A DNA stretch of 47,726 bases, taken from Deinococcus ruber. GTDB lineage: Bacteria; Deinococcota; Deinococci; Deinococcales; Deinococcaceae. Of the stretch, positions 7,498-16,514 are shown in pieces (the first letter of the stretch is position 1; each line of letters begins with the position of its first letter). Position numbers and translations under genes: made by a program. The stretch lies in assembly GCF_014648095.1 (NCBI RefSeq), contig NZ_BMQL01000036.1:1-47726 (forward strand), given 5' to 3'. The notes below the pieces were generated by a model that made no database searches, was not told where the DNA came from, and saw only the letters and a list, made by a program, of their open reading frames with translations.

Positions 7498-8618
7498 CCA
7501 CGCTGCGGGGCCAACTCGTGACGCCCGCTGGCCTGCACGACGGGGAACTGACGTTTGGGCGCAGCATCGAAGCCCTGACCGTCACACCTGCCCCCGGCAC
7601 ACGGCGCTACATCCTGCCGGGATTTATCGACGCTCATGTTCACGGCGGCGGCGGCGGCGACACCATGGACGGACTGCTGGGCATCGAAACGCTGGCCCGC
7701 ATGCACGCGCAGCACGGCACCACTTCGCTGCTGCCCACCACCATTACCAATCCCTGGGACCGCGTGCTGGACGCGCTGAACGCCACCCGGCAGGCGGCCA
7801 CTCAGGGCGTGCAGGGCGGGGCCGACATTCTCGGCGCTCATCTGGAAGGGCCGTTCATCAGTCCGCAGCGGCTCGGCGCACAGCCGCCCAATACCCTGCT
7901 GCCCACCCCCGAACGGCTGCGCAAGGTGCTGGATACCGGCATAGTGCGGGCCGTGACACTGGCCCCCGAGCTGCCCGGCGCACTGGACGCCATCCGCCTG
8001 TTTGTGGCAGCGGGCGTGCGGGTGGGAATCGGGCACACGGCAGCGAGCTTCGAGCAGACGCGGGCCGCGCTGGACGCCGTACAGGACGCAGGCGGGCGGG
8101 CATGCAGCACCCACCTGTACAACGCGATGGGAGCACTTCAGGGACGCGAACCGGGCGTGCTGGGCGCGCTGCTGGGCGACGAACACACCTTCCACGAGCT
8201 GATTCTGGACGGGCATCATCTGCATCCGGGCAGCGTGCGGCTGGCGCTGCACTGCGCCCCGGGGCGCGTGACGCTGATCAGCGACGCGATGCGGGCGGCG
8301 GGGCTGGGCGACGGCGAAAGCGAACTGGGCGGTCAGCCGGTCAGGGTGATTGGCGGGGCGGCGCGGCTGGAAAACGGGTCGCTGGCCGGAAGCGTTCTGA
8401 CGCTCGACGTGGCCCTGAAAAACGCGCTGGCACTGGGCCTGAGCCTCAGCGACGTGAGCGGTATGCTGAGCGGCACACCCGCCCGCTCGCTGAATCTGCT
8501 CGACCGGGGCCGTCTGGAAGTGGGGCTACGGGCTGATGTGGTGGTGCTGGATGAGGCATTCGAGGTGCAGGAAGTGTATGTGGCGGGCGAACGCGTGCCG
8601 CTGGGAGTCAAGGCATGA
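7494..8618 (+). CDS. nagA: N-acetylglucosamine-6-phosphate deacetylase
   Basis: The 374-residue amidohydrolase matches NagA: metal motif His-Val-His at 48/50, the conserved His-Leu-Glu-Gly-Pro-Phe with metal ligand Glu118, His181 (Gly-Ile-Gly-His-Thr), His207 (Ser-Thr-His-Leu-Tyr-Asn-Ala-Met) and the catalytic Asp264 (Ile-Ser-Asp-Ala-Met). It removes acetate from GlcNAc-6-P to give GlcN-6-P. It overlaps nagZ upstream and the SIS-domain deaminase downstream by ATGA, giving a tightly coupled catabolic trio. Confidence 0.93.
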   Translation: MTTLRGQLVTPAGLHDGELTFGRSIEALTVTPAPGTRRYILPGFIDAHVHGGGGGDTMDGLLGIETLARMHAQHGTTSLLPTTITNPWDRVLDALNATRQAATQGVQGGADILGAHLEGPFISPQRLGAQPPNTLLPTPERLRKVLDTGIVRAVTLAPELPGALDAIRLFVAAGVRVGIGHTAASFEQTRAALDAVQDAGGRACSTHLYNAMGALQGREPGVLGALLGDEHTFHELILDGHHLHPGSVRLALHCAPGRVTLISDAMRAAGLGDGESELGGQPVRVIGGAARLENGSLAGSVLTLDVALKNALALGLSLSDVSGMLSGTPARSLNLLDRGRLEVGLRADVVVLDEAFEVQEVYVAGERVPLGVKA

Positions 8619-9652
8619 ATGACCCGCTGATGTTGCAGGAAGCCCGCGAGACGCCGCAGGTGGTGGCGCAGCAACTGGAGCGCAACCGAGACGCTGTTCG
8701 GCAGGTGGCACAGGCCATCCGCGAGCGGCAGCCCGCTTTCGGCGTCACGGTGGCGCGGGGCAGCAGCGACCACGCCTGCACGGTGCTGAAATACGCGCTG
8801 GAAACGCGGCTGGGCCTGAGCGTGGCGAGCGCCCATCCCAGCGTGTACACGCTCTACGGCTCTGCGCCGCGCCTGAACAATGCGCTGGTGGTGGCAGTGT
8901 CGCAGTCGGGGGCCAGCCCGGACGTGGTGGAAACGGTGCGGATGGCGCGTGAACAGGGCGCTCTGACCGTCGCGCTTGTGAATATGCAGGGCAGCGATCT
9001 GGGCGAGGCTGCCGAATTCGTGCTGCCGCTTCAGGCGGGCGACGAGCGGGCGGTGGCAGCCACCAAGAGCTTTCTGGCGAGCCTGACCGCGTTTCTGCCG
9101 GTGCTGGCCGAGTTGACCGCCGACAGCGAACTCCAGCGCTCACTCGAAACGCTGCCGCAGGCCCTGACACGCACGCTGGCGCTGGAAGGTGAGGCACGCG
9201 ACCGCGCCGAGCCGTACCGCTACGCTGACAGCCTGATTGCGCTGGGGCGAGGGCTGCATTACGGCGTCGCGCAGGAAGCCGCGCTGAAGCTGAAGGAAAC
9301 CAGCGGCATCCACGCCGAGGCATACAGCGCCGCCGAGTTTTCACACGGCCCGAAACGGCTGATCAGTGAGGGCGTGCCGCTGCTGGCCTTCACGAGCCGC
9401 GACGCGGCAGGCGAGTCGGCAAAAGCGGCGTACCAGAGCCTGCTGAACGAGGGAGCCGACCTGCTGGCCCTGGGCACCGGAACTGGCCCGGACGCAGGGC
9501 GTACGCTGCTCGTTCCGGCCACCGGGCACCCGCTGACCGATCCGGTGTCGGCGGCGCTGGCCTTCTACCTGTTCGCGGCGCATCTGTCGCTGGGGCGCGG
9601 CCTGAATCCCGACGAGCCGCCCCTGCTGAGCAAGGTGACGAAAACGCGGTAG
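8615..9652 (+). CDS. Glucosamine-6-phosphate deaminase, SIS type (NagB-II/GlmS-isomerase-like)
   Basis: A 345-residue protein with two SIS domains (about 28-165 and 190-335), corresponding to the isomerase half of GlmS without the glutaminase half. Visible motifs are Ala-Arg-Gly-Ser-Ser-Asp-His-Ala, Val-Ser-Gln-Ser-Gly-Ala-Ser-Pro-Asp and the GlmS-like Glu-Ala-Ala-Leu-Lys-Leu-Lys-Glu-Thr-Ser-Gly-Ile-His-Ala-Glu segment, which holds the ring-opening and isomerising residues. No classical NagB lies nearby, so this protein probably converts GlcN-6-P to fructose-6-P and ammonia. It is the last gene of the operon, before a strong terminator. Confidence 0.85.
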   Translation: MNDPLMLQEARETPQVVAQQLERNRDAVRQVAQAIRERQPAFGVTVARGSSDHACTVLKYALETRLGLSVASAHPSVYTLYGSAPRLNNALVVAVSQSGASPDVVETVRMAREQGALTVALVNMQGSDLGEAAEFVLPLQAGDERAVAATKSFLASLTAFLPVLAELTADSELQRSLETLPQALTRTLALEGEARDRAEPYRYADSLIALGRGLHYGVAQEAALKLKETSGIHAEAYSAAEFSHGPKRLISEGVPLLAFTSRDAAGESAKAAYQSLLNEGADLLALGTGTGPDAGRTLLVPATGHPLTDPVSAALAFYLFAAHLSLGRGLNPDEPPLLSKVTKTR

Positions 9653-9661
9653 TGGGAAGGG

Positions 9662-9846
9662 GGAAGTGGGAACAACCCTTCACGCCATGCCAAGTTCTCT
9701 TGCCCTGTCGATGACTCAGAAAGACTCAACAACAAGGCGGCGTCCTCGAATGGAGACGCCGCCTTGTTTATTGATGTGCTAGGCCGTTTGAAACAAGGAA
9801 TCAGGAACAGGAATCAGCACCCGTCAAAAACGCCGTTCCCACTTCC
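9662..9846. repeat. 12-bp inverted repeat flanking a terminator region
   Basis: GGAAGTGGGAAC at 9662-9673 is repeated exactly inverted at 9835-9846 (GTTCCCACTTCC), 161 bases apart, framing the operon terminator. Related purine-rich strings occur in the gaps near 16360 and 18550. Function unknown. Confidence 0.5.
9731..9770 (+). terminator. Strong intrinsic terminator, possibly bidirectional
   Basis: A perfect 14-bp stem (9731-9744 with 9755-9768, core AAGGCGGCGTC) and a 10-base loop are followed by TATT. It ends the amino-sugar operon. The minus-strand gabD operon runs toward it from the other side and may use it too. Confidence 0.9.
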
Positions 9847-9848
9847 TG

Positions 9849-11306
9849 TTAAATTCCAAAGCCGATGTACTTCACCTGCAAGTACTCGTCGATACCCCAG
9901 TGTCCGCCTTCCTTGCCGACGCCGCTGCTCTTGAAGCCGCCGAACGGAGCCTGCGGAGCCGCTCCGACCGGGCCGCCGTCATTCACGCCGATGATGCCGT
10001 ATTCCAGCGCCTCGGTGACTCTGAAGGCCCGTGACAGGTCGCGGGTGAAGACGTAGGCGGCCAGTCCATACTCGGAGTCGTTCGCCAGCTTCACCGCCTC
10101 CTCGTCGCTGGAAAAGCTGACGATGGGGGCCACCGGGCCGAACGTTTCCTCTTTCAGCAGGCGCGTTCCCGGCTGCACGCCCTTCAGCACGGTAGGCCGG
10201 AAGAAGCGCCCGCCGCCCGACTCGCCGCCCGCCAGCGCCGTTGCGCCGCGCTCGATGGCGTCCTGAACGTGCGCCGTCACCTTCGCGTGACCCTGCTCAT
10301 CGACCAGCGGGCCGATCTCGGTGCCCGCGTCGAGCGGATCGCCCATTTTCAGCTTGCTGGCGGCCTCGGCAAACTTCGCGGCGAACTCGTCCACCACGCT
10401 TTCATGCACATAGAAGCGGTTGGCAGTAATGCAAGTCTGGCCCGCATTGCGGAACTTAGCGACCATGCTTTCGCGCACCGCCAGTTCCAGATCGGCATCG
10501 GCAAAGATCAGCGTGGGCGCGTGCCCGCCGAGTTCCAGGCTCACTTTTTTCAGGGTCGGGGCGGCCTGGGCGTACAGGCGGCGGCCCACGTCGGTGCTGC
10601 CGGTAAAGGTGATCTTGCGAACACGGGCATCGTCGAAGAAGGGAGAGCTGAATTCGGCGGGCTGCGAGGTCGCCAGCACCTGCAAGGTTCCGGCAGGGCC
10701 ACCCGCCTGCTTCCACAGGTCGGCCAGCAGCAGCGCGGTCAGCGGACTCTGCTCGGCAGGCTTGAGAATCATCGGACAGCCTGCGGCCAGCGCCGGGCCA
10801 GCCTTGCGGGCGATCATCGACATCGGGAAATTCCACGGCGTCACGGCGTAGACCACGCCCACCGGCTCACTGCGGGTCAGGCCGCGCTTGTGGGCAAAGC
10901 GGCTGGACACGCGCTCGCCGGAAATGTGGCGGGCGGCGTCCACGTAATAGCGGATGTACATCAGGCCGCCGCCGATCTCGGCCCGGCACTCGCCCACGGG
11001 CTTGCCCATTTCCAGCGCCATCACGCGGGCCATGCGGTCGGTGTTCGCTTCGATCAGATCGGCCCACTTGGCGATCAGGTCGGCGCGTTTGAAGTTGTCG
11101 GATTTCCAGTCGTCGAAGGCTGCCACCGCCGCTTCGATGGCCTCCTGCGCTTCCTGAGGGCCAGCATCGGAAACGCGGGCCAGTTCGGAGCCGTCGAACG
11201 GGGTATCGACGCTGAAAGTGCGCGGCAGGCTGCGCCACTCGCCAGCAATGAAGGCTCCGGTGGGAACATCTGCGAGTTCGGGGCGGGTTGGGGGAGATTG
11301 GGTCAT
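9849..11306 (-). CDS. gabD: Succinate-semialdehyde dehydrogenase (GabD-like)
   Basis: The 485-residue aldehyde dehydrogenase has Pro-Trp-Asn-Phe (Asn159), Glu258 in Leu-Glu-Leu-Gly-Gly and the catalytic Cys292 in Phe-Arg-Asn-Ala-Gly-Gln-Thr-Cys. The surroundings of Cys292 resemble E. coli GabD rather than betaine-aldehyde enzymes. I start at the ATG at 11306, preceded by AAAGGA; an upstream extension lacks an RBS. It is the distal gene of the GABA operon and would oxidise succinate semialdehyde from the upstream transaminases to succinate. Cofactor preference cannot be read from sequence. Confidence 0.85.
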   Translation of the reverse strand: MTQSPPTRPELADVPTGAFIAGEWRSLPRTFSVDTPFDGSELARVSDAGPQEAQEAIEAAVAAFDDWKSDNFKRADLIAKWADLIEANTDRMARVMALEMGKPVGECRAEIGGGLMYIRYYVDAARHISGERVSSRFAHKRGLTRSEPVGVVYAVTPWNFPMSMIARKAGPALAAGCPMILKPAEQSPLTALLLADLWKQAGGPAGTLQVLATSQPAEFSSPFFDDARVRKITFTGSTDVGRRLYAQAAPTLKKVSLELGGHAPTLIFADADLELAVRESMVAKFRNAGQTCITANRFYVHESVVDEFAAKFAEAASKLKMGDPLDAGTEIGPLVDEQGHAKVTAHVQDAIERGATALAGGESGGGRFFRPTVLKGVQPGTRLLKEETFGPVAPIVSFSSDEEAVKLANDSEYGLAAYVFTRDLSRAFRVTEALEYGIIGVNDGGPVGAAPQAPFGGFKSSGVGKEGGHWGIDEYLQVKYIGFGI

Positions 11307-11346
11307 GGGAATTCCTTTGGAGGGTGATGGGTGATGAGGCTGAAGG

Positions 11347-12909
11347 CTAGCTGGCAGAGACGCCGATTTTACTTTCCGTTTCCACGCCCGCCACATAGCT
11401 GGCCCGCACTTCGATTTCGCCTGGGCGAGCGTGGGTGAGTGGATCGGCGCTGAGCACGCTCAGATCGGCCCATTTTCCACTTTCGAGCGTGCCCAGATTG
11501 TCATGGTCGCCCTGAGCGCGTGCGCCGCCCAGGGTATACGCCCGCAGCGCTTCGAGCGCCGTGAGCTGCTGCCCCGGCACCATCGGTTCCTGCACGGCGG
11601 CCTGAAGCCCCACCAGCGGACGCACCTCGCGCACCACCGGCCCATCGGAACTCAGGGCCACGTTCAGCCCGGCGTCCAGCATCGAGCGCAGCGGATAGGT
11701 ACGCGCCCAGTAGTCGGGCGGCAGGTAACGGGCAAAATTGCCACGCAGCTCGTGCAGGAAAATGGCCTGCGGAACCGCGTGAATGCCCAGGTCGGCGGCG
11801 CGGCGCAGATGCTCGGCATCCGGCAGTCCGAAATGCTCGATGCGGTGCCGCTTTCCGCCCGGATGCGTGCGTTCCAGCCGCTCGTACACCTTCAGCAGTT
11901 GATCCAGCGCCCGATCGCCAATCGCGTGCGCCCCGATGCGCCAATTCGCCACGTGCGCTTCTTCGGCCAGCGCGTACAGATCGGCGTCTTCGAAGCGGAG
12001 CATGCCGCGAGTGGGTTCGGGGGTGTTGCGGTACGGAACCGCCAGCGCCGCCGTCGCCCCGCTCAGGCCGCCGTCGGTGAAGAACTTGACGCTGTCGCAG
12101 CGCAGCCTGTCTGACACGTACATCTCGGGCAGCGGATACGTGTCGGCTCCCCCGTCGGGACGGCGCATGTACAGCAGATTGACGCGGATTGGCAGCTCGC
12201 CGCGTGCGTCCAGCGCCCGGTACGCGGCGTACAGCGGCGGATCGACGGCAGGATCGGTCACGCTGGTCAGGCCGAGCGAGGCCAGATACGTCAGGCCCGC
12301 CGAAATCCAGCGCTCGTACTGCGCGGCGTCGGGGGTGGGCATGGCACGGGTGACGAGGCCGAAGGCCGTCTCGTACAGCAGGCCAGCCGCGAACTGAATT
12401 TCACCGCCCCCCGGCGCTGGCGTGCCGGAGGTGATGCGGGCGGCTTCCAGCGCGGGCGAGTTCACCGCGTGGATGTGGGCACAGGTGCGTGTGAGCAGCA
12501 CCGGGTTCTGCGGCGAAACCTCGTCGAGTCCCCGGCGGGTCGGGCCTTCGCCGCCCAGCAGCGCTTCGTTCCAGCCGCGCCCCACCAGCCAGTCTCCCGG
12601 CGAAAGGGCAGCGGCCCGCTCGGCCACCCGGCGGTACAGCTCGGGCAGATCGGTCAGGCCGCGCAGATCGAGGCTGGTGGTGCGGAGCTGACCCACCTTC
12701 CACACGTGAATATGCGCGTCGTTCAGGCCGGGCGTCACGACGCTGCCGCCCAGATCGCGCCGCTCGCTACCGGGGGCCGCCTGAGCCTGCACGTCTGCCA
12801 GAGAACCCACCGCCGCGACCCTGCCCGCACGGATCAGCAGCGCTTCGGCGTGCGGCTGGCGCTCGTTCAGCGTCAGGAAGGCAGCGTTATGCAGCAGCAG
12901 CTCAGACAC
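11347..12909 (-). CDS. YtcJ-like amidohydrolase (amidohydrolase 3 family)
   Basis: This 520-residue protein belongs to the YtcJ branch of the metal-dependent amidohydrolases: an N-terminal beta-sandwich part, then Asp-Ala-His-Ile-His (metal HxH, near residue 64) and later Ile-Gly-Ala-His-Ala-Ile-Gly-Asp and Ile-Glu-His-Phe-Gly motifs. I chose GTG 12909 because GGAG lies 7 bases upstream; GTG 12915 would add two residues. It overlaps the GNAT gene by 8 bases and lies between that gene and gabD, so it belongs to the polyamine/GABA operon. The substrate is unknown; an N-acyl or lactam intermediate is possible. Confidence 0.8.
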   Translation of the reverse strand: MSELLLHNAAFLTLNERQPHAEALLIRAGRVAAVGSLADVQAQAAPGSERRDLGGSVVTPGLNDAHIHVWKVGQLRTTSLDLRGLTDLPELYRRVAERAAALSPGDWLVGRGWNEALLGGEGPTRRGLDEVSPQNPVLLTRTCAHIHAVNSPALEAARITSGTPAPGGGEIQFAAGLLYETAFGLVTRAMPTPDAAQYERWISAGLTYLASLGLTSVTDPAVDPPLYAAYRALDARGELPIRVNLLYMRRPDGGADTYPLPEMYVSDRLRCDSVKFFTDGGLSGATAALAVPYRNTPEPTRGMLRFEDADLYALAEEAHVANWRIGAHAIGDRALDQLLKVYERLERTHPGGKRHRIEHFGLPDAEHLRRAADLGIHAVPQAIFLHELRGNFARYLPPDYWARTYPLRSMLDAGLNVALSSDGPVVREVRPLVGLQAAVQEPMVPGQQLTALEALRAYTLGGARAQGDHDNLGTLESGKWADLSVLSADPLTHARPGEIEVRASYVAGVETESKIGVSAS

Positions 12910-13594
12910 GGGCACGCTCCGGCCACCCCAGTTCCGGGTTCCGCCAGATGATGAACACGCCGTAATTGCAGCAGCTCGCGTCGTCCAGATAATCGGGAAT
13001 GATGCCCCAGACGCGGTAGCCGCGCCTGAGTTGCACACTCAGCACCGGGTCTTTGAGTTCGTTCAGACCCACGCGGTACACGTATTCCTCGATGGGCATG
13101 GCGTCGGCGTGCTGGCAATAACCTTTCGGCATCGCCCCCGCCACGTGCCCGCGCAGCCCCAGCCGCCGCACCAGCTGTTGCCGCGCTCCGTACAGCAGCG
13201 TGCTCAGGCCCTGGGCGCGGTACTCCGGGTGAACGCCGATATCCGCGCCGTACAGCCACGCGCCGCCGGGCTGGTGGGTGCTCAGGGTATTGTTGCCGAC
13301 TTCCTCCATGTACGGATGGGCGTAGTGGGCAAAATCCACGTCGATCCGCAGGTCGGTGCTGCTGGCCGCCACGCGCCGCTGTTCATTGTCCCAGACGGCG
13401 AACTGACCTTCCGGGAACACCTGAAGATGCTGGCGAAAATGCTCTGGCCCCATCAGCTCGGCCTCGCTCAGGTCGGGAAAACAGGCCCGCTGCACCTCGG
13501 TCAGACCGTCGGCCATCCACGCCTGTGAATTGACCACCACGAAGCGCCCGTTCTGGCTGCTGGCGTGGGGCGTCAGGGCGGAGACATCGTTCAT
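12902..13594 (-). CDS. GNAT-family N-acetyltransferase
   Basis: A 230-residue protein with a GNAT motif A region at about 113-140 (Ile-Gly-Val-His-Pro-Glu-Tyr-Arg-Ala-Gln-Gly-Leu), where the Arg-Ala-Gln-Gly segment forms the acetyl-CoA pyrophosphate loop. It overlaps the upstream aminotransferase gene by ATGA and the downstream amidohydrolase gene by 8 bases, so all three should be made together. It may acetylate an amine of the pathway (a polyamine, 1,3-diaminopropane or an amino acid); the acceptor is not visible from sequence. Confidence 0.8.
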   Translation of the reverse strand: MNDVSALTPHASSQNGRFVVVNSQAWMADGLTEVQRACFPDLSEAELMGPEHFRQHLQVFPEGQFAVWDNEQRRVAASSTDLRIDVDFAHYAHPYMEEVGNNTLSTHQPGGAWLYGADIGVHPEYRAQGLSTLLYGARQQLVRRLGLRGHVAGAMPKGYCQHADAMPIEEYVYRVGLNELKDPVLSVQLRRGYRVWGIIPDYLDDASCCNYGVFIIWRNPELGWPERARV

Positions 13595-14949
13595 GCCGTC
13601 ACGGGCTGCGCCGACTGTTCGCGGTAGACCTCGCGTACCACGTCGGCCACGATGCCCAGCGCTTCCTCCAGCTGATCCTGCGGGATATTGAGGGCCGGCA
13701 GGAAGCGCACGGCGTTGGTAAACAGCCCCGCCCGCATCACGATGACGCCGCGCCTGAAGCTGCGCCCCACGATCTCCATGACGAGTTCGGGCCAGGGAGT
13801 TTTGGCGTCGTCCTTTACGAATTCAATCGCCATCATCGCCCCGATGCCGCGAATGTCGCCCAGCGCGGGCACGTCTTTCTGCACGCCTTCAAAGACGCGG
13901 CGCACGGTGGCCTCGATGCGCTCTGCACCCGCCAGAAACTCCGGGTCGGTCAGCAGCTTCAGGCTGGCGACGGCGGCGGCGCAGGCGAGCGGCCCTCCGC
14001 CGTAAGTGCTGCCCACCGCGCCCAGGTGCGGCGCATCCATGATCTCGGCGCGGCCCACCACCGCACTGATCGGCAGCCCGGCCCCCAGGCTCTTGGCGAC
14101 GGTGATCAGATCGGGCACAACGCCGCTGTGCTCGATGGCGAACAGCTTCCCGGTGCGTCCCGAACCACTCTGAATCTCGTCGGCGATCATGACCGCGCCC
14201 ACTCGGTCGCACACTTCGCGCACCTTCTCCAGAAACCGGGCGGGAATGGGCACGATGCCGCCCTCACCCAGCACCGGCTCGATGACGAACGCGGCGATGG
14301 CCGAGCCGTCGATATACGCGGTCAGCGCAAAGTCGAGCTGATCGCAGCTCCACTGGAGGTACTGTTCGGGCGTCATGCCCGTGGGCACGCGGTACATGTT
14401 CGGCACGTGCAGGCGGTACACTTCCGGCGCAAACGGCCCCATGTTCTTCTTGAACAGGCCGTACTTGCTGGTCATCGCCATCGTCAGGTTGGTGCGCCCG
14501 TGGTACGCGCCTTCAAAGACCACCACGCCCGCCCGCCCGGTGTAATAGCGGGCGATCTTGACGGCGTTTTCCACCGCTTCCGCGCCGCCGTTGGCGAGAA
14601 TGGTCTTCTTGCGGAAATCGCCGGGGGCGTGCCGATTGAGCAGTTCGGCCACCTGCGCGTAGTTGTCGTGATTGACCACCAACATGCCCGGATTGATGGC
14701 CTGCTGCGCCTGCTCGGTGATGGACTGCACGATATCGGGGTGGTTGTGGCCCACCGCCAGCACGCCGATCCCGCCGATCAGATCGATGACGGTGTTCCCG
14801 TCCACGTCGTGAATCAGCGAACCGAACGCCGACTGCACGGTGAGCGGTACGGTCTGCCCGAGCGCGGCGGTCACGTGGTCGCGGCGGCGCTGCTGCATGG
14901 CCTGAGACTTGGGGCCGGGAAGGGCGGTGTTCAGTTGGATGCTGGGCAT
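13591..14949 (-). CDS. Class-III aminotransferase (GABA/diamine type)
   Basis: The 452-residue PLP enzyme shows class-III signatures: Gly-Gly-Ala-Glu-Ala-Val-Glu-Asn (PLP phosphate loop), Ala-Tyr-His-Gly-Arg-Thr, Ile-Ala-Asp-Glu-Ile-Gln-Ser-Gly (PLP-ring Asp) and Ala-Lys-Ser-Leu-Gly-Ala-Gly-Leu-Pro with the Schiff-base Lys. SD AGGAGG precedes the ATG. It is a second paralogue next to the GabT-like gene. A split of labour is plausible, for example one enzyme for GABA and the other for 1,3-diaminopropane, beta-alanine or putrescine. Assignment to one substrate is not possible from sequence. Confidence 0.87.
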   Translation of the reverse strand: MPSIQLNTALPGPKSQAMQQRRRDHVTAALGQTVPLTVQSAFGSLIHDVDGNTVIDLIGGIGVLAVGHNHPDIVQSITEQAQQAINPGMLVVNHDNYAQVAELLNRHAPGDFRKKTILANGGAEAVENAVKIARYYTGRAGVVVFEGAYHGRTNLTMAMTSKYGLFKKNMGPFAPEVYRLHVPNMYRVPTGMTPEQYLQWSCDQLDFALTAYIDGSAIAAFVIEPVLGEGGIVPIPARFLEKVREVCDRVGAVMIADEIQSGSGRTGKLFAIEHSGVVPDLITVAKSLGAGLPISAVVGRAEIMDAPHLGAVGSTYGGGPLACAAAVASLKLLTDPEFLAGAERIEATVRRVFEGVQKDVPALGDIRGIGAMMAIEFVKDDAKTPWPELVMEIVGRSFRRGVIVMRAGLFTNAVRFLPALNIPQDQLEEALGIVADVVREVYREQSAQPVTA

Positions 14950-15008
14950 GGTGGAGCCTCCTGGGAATAAAGCGAGAACGAAGGATGAAAACGCTGCGCC
15001 TGAATTGC

Positions 15009-16334
15009 CTACACGCCCACCGTCTCCCCCACCCCGGTCGCCACTTCCAGCGCCGCTTCCAGGCGGGCCAGCCCTTCGCGCAGATCGTCGTCGGTGGCGG
15101 TCAGCGGCACCAGCACCCGGATGACACTGGCGTACATGCCTGCCTTCAGCAGCAGCAGGCCACGTTCGCGGGCGGCCTCGACCACCTTCTGCGCCAGCGC
15201 TGAGGCGGGCGTTTTGCTGCTACGGTCTTCGACGAGTTCCAGCGCCAGCATCGCGCCCAGGCCGCGCACCTCACCGATCTGCGGAAAGCGGGCGGCCATC
15301 CGGTCGAGTCCGGCCCGCAGCACCGTGCCCACCTGCACCGAGCGGCCCAGCAGATCATCCTGCTCGAAGATGTCCAGCACGGCATTGGCGGCGGCACAGG
15401 CCAGCGGATTGCCCGCGTAGGTGCCGCCCAGCCCGCCCGGTGCGGGCGCGTCCACGATCTCGGCCCTGCCGATCACGCCGGAAATGGGCAGCCCGCCGCC
15501 GATGCTCTTGGCAAAGGGAATCAGGTCGGGTTCGACCCTTCCCCGTTCGTCGGTGCTGTGCTCGATGGCGAAAAACTTCCCGGTGCGCCCTATCCCGCTC
15601 TGCACTTCATCGGCAATAAATACGATGCCGTGCTCGGTACACAGTTCACGCAGCCCGCGCAGAAAGTCGAAGGGCATCGGCAGAAAGCCGCCCTCACCCA
15701 TCACGGGTTCGATGATGATGGCCGCCACCTGCGAAGCATCGACGGTGGTTCGCAGCAGTTCGTGCAGCCGTTCCAGCGCCTGCTCGCCGCTGACGCCCCG
15801 GTACGCGTAGGGCGCGGGCGCGTGGTAGACCTCGGGGGCAAAGGGGCCAAAATTCTGCTTGTAATAGCTGGCCTTCCCGGTCAGGCTCATGCCCATCAGG
15901 GTGCGCCCGTGAAACGAGTGCGTGAACGAGATGACCGCCGGGCGGCCCGTGTAGCTGCGGGCCATCTTGATGGCGTTCTCGGTGGCCTCGGCCCCGGTGC
16001 TGAACAGCGCCCCCTTGACCGCGCCCGTGATGGGGGCACGCTGCGACAGGCGGCGAATCAGATCGATATAGCCGGGGTACATGGCAACCTGAAAGCAGGT
16101 GTGCAGAAACAACTCGGCCTGCTGCTGAATGGCCGCCACCACACGCGGATGATTGTGGCCCACGTTCAGCACGCCGATTCCGCCCACGAAATCGATGTAT
16201 TCGCGCCCGTCCACGTCCCACAGGCGGGCATTCTCGGCCCGCGCCGTGATGATGGCATGCCCGTTGGACACGCCACGCGCCACATACTGCTGACGGTCTT
16301 CCAGATACTCCTGCGTCGTCCTGCCTTGCGTCAT
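15009..16334 (-). CDS. gabT: 4-aminobutyrate aminotransferase (GabT-like)
   Basis: The 441-residue class-III PLP aminotransferase has Ser-Thr-Gly-Ala-Glu-Ala-Thr-Glu-Asn, Ser-Phe-His-Gly-Arg-Thr, Ile-Glu-Pro-Val-Met-Gly-Glu-Gly-Gly, Ile-Ala-Asp-Glu-Val-Gln-Ser-Gly and Ala-Lys-Ser-Ile-Gly-Gly-Gly-Leu-Pro with the PLP lysine. The wording of these motifs is typical of GabT. SD AAGGAG lies before the ATG. It would transfer the amino group of GABA to 2-oxoglutarate, giving succinate semialdehyde for gabD. The 180-base gap to the upstream flavoprotein gene holds no clear promoter. Confidence 0.87.
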   Translation of the reverse strand: MTQGRTTQEYLEDRQQYVARGVSNGHAIITARAENARLWDVDGREYIDFVGGIGVLNVGHNHPRVVAAIQQQAELFLHTCFQVAMYPGYIDLIRRLSQRAPITGAVKGALFSTGAEATENAIKMARSYTGRPAVISFTHSFHGRTLMGMSLTGKASYYKQNFGPFAPEVYHAPAPYAYRGVSGEQALERLHELLRTTVDASQVAAIIIEPVMGEGGFLPMPFDFLRGLRELCTEHGIVFIADEVQSGIGRTGKFFAIEHSTDERGRVEPDLIPFAKSIGGGLPISGVIGRAEIVDAPAPGGLGGTYAGNPLACAAANAVLDIFEQDDLLGRSVQVGTVLRAGLDRMAARFPQIGEVRGLGAMLALELVEDRSSKTPASALAQKVVEAARERGLLLLKAGMYASVIRVLVPLTATDDDLREGLARLEAALEVATGVGETVGV

Positions 16335-16514
16335 GCGCGTCTCTCCTTGTGTGGGAACCGGGTATGGGAAGTAGAAGGTGGGAATTCCGGTTCAGATGAC
16401 TGACCGCTCTGTTTCAGAAGCTGCTCTCGGGGTTTACACACAACGTACCCGCCCGTTCTCGCTCAAACCATGTCGCTGGAGCACAATCCGGCGCAGATTC
16501 TTTGGACGTGCCCG

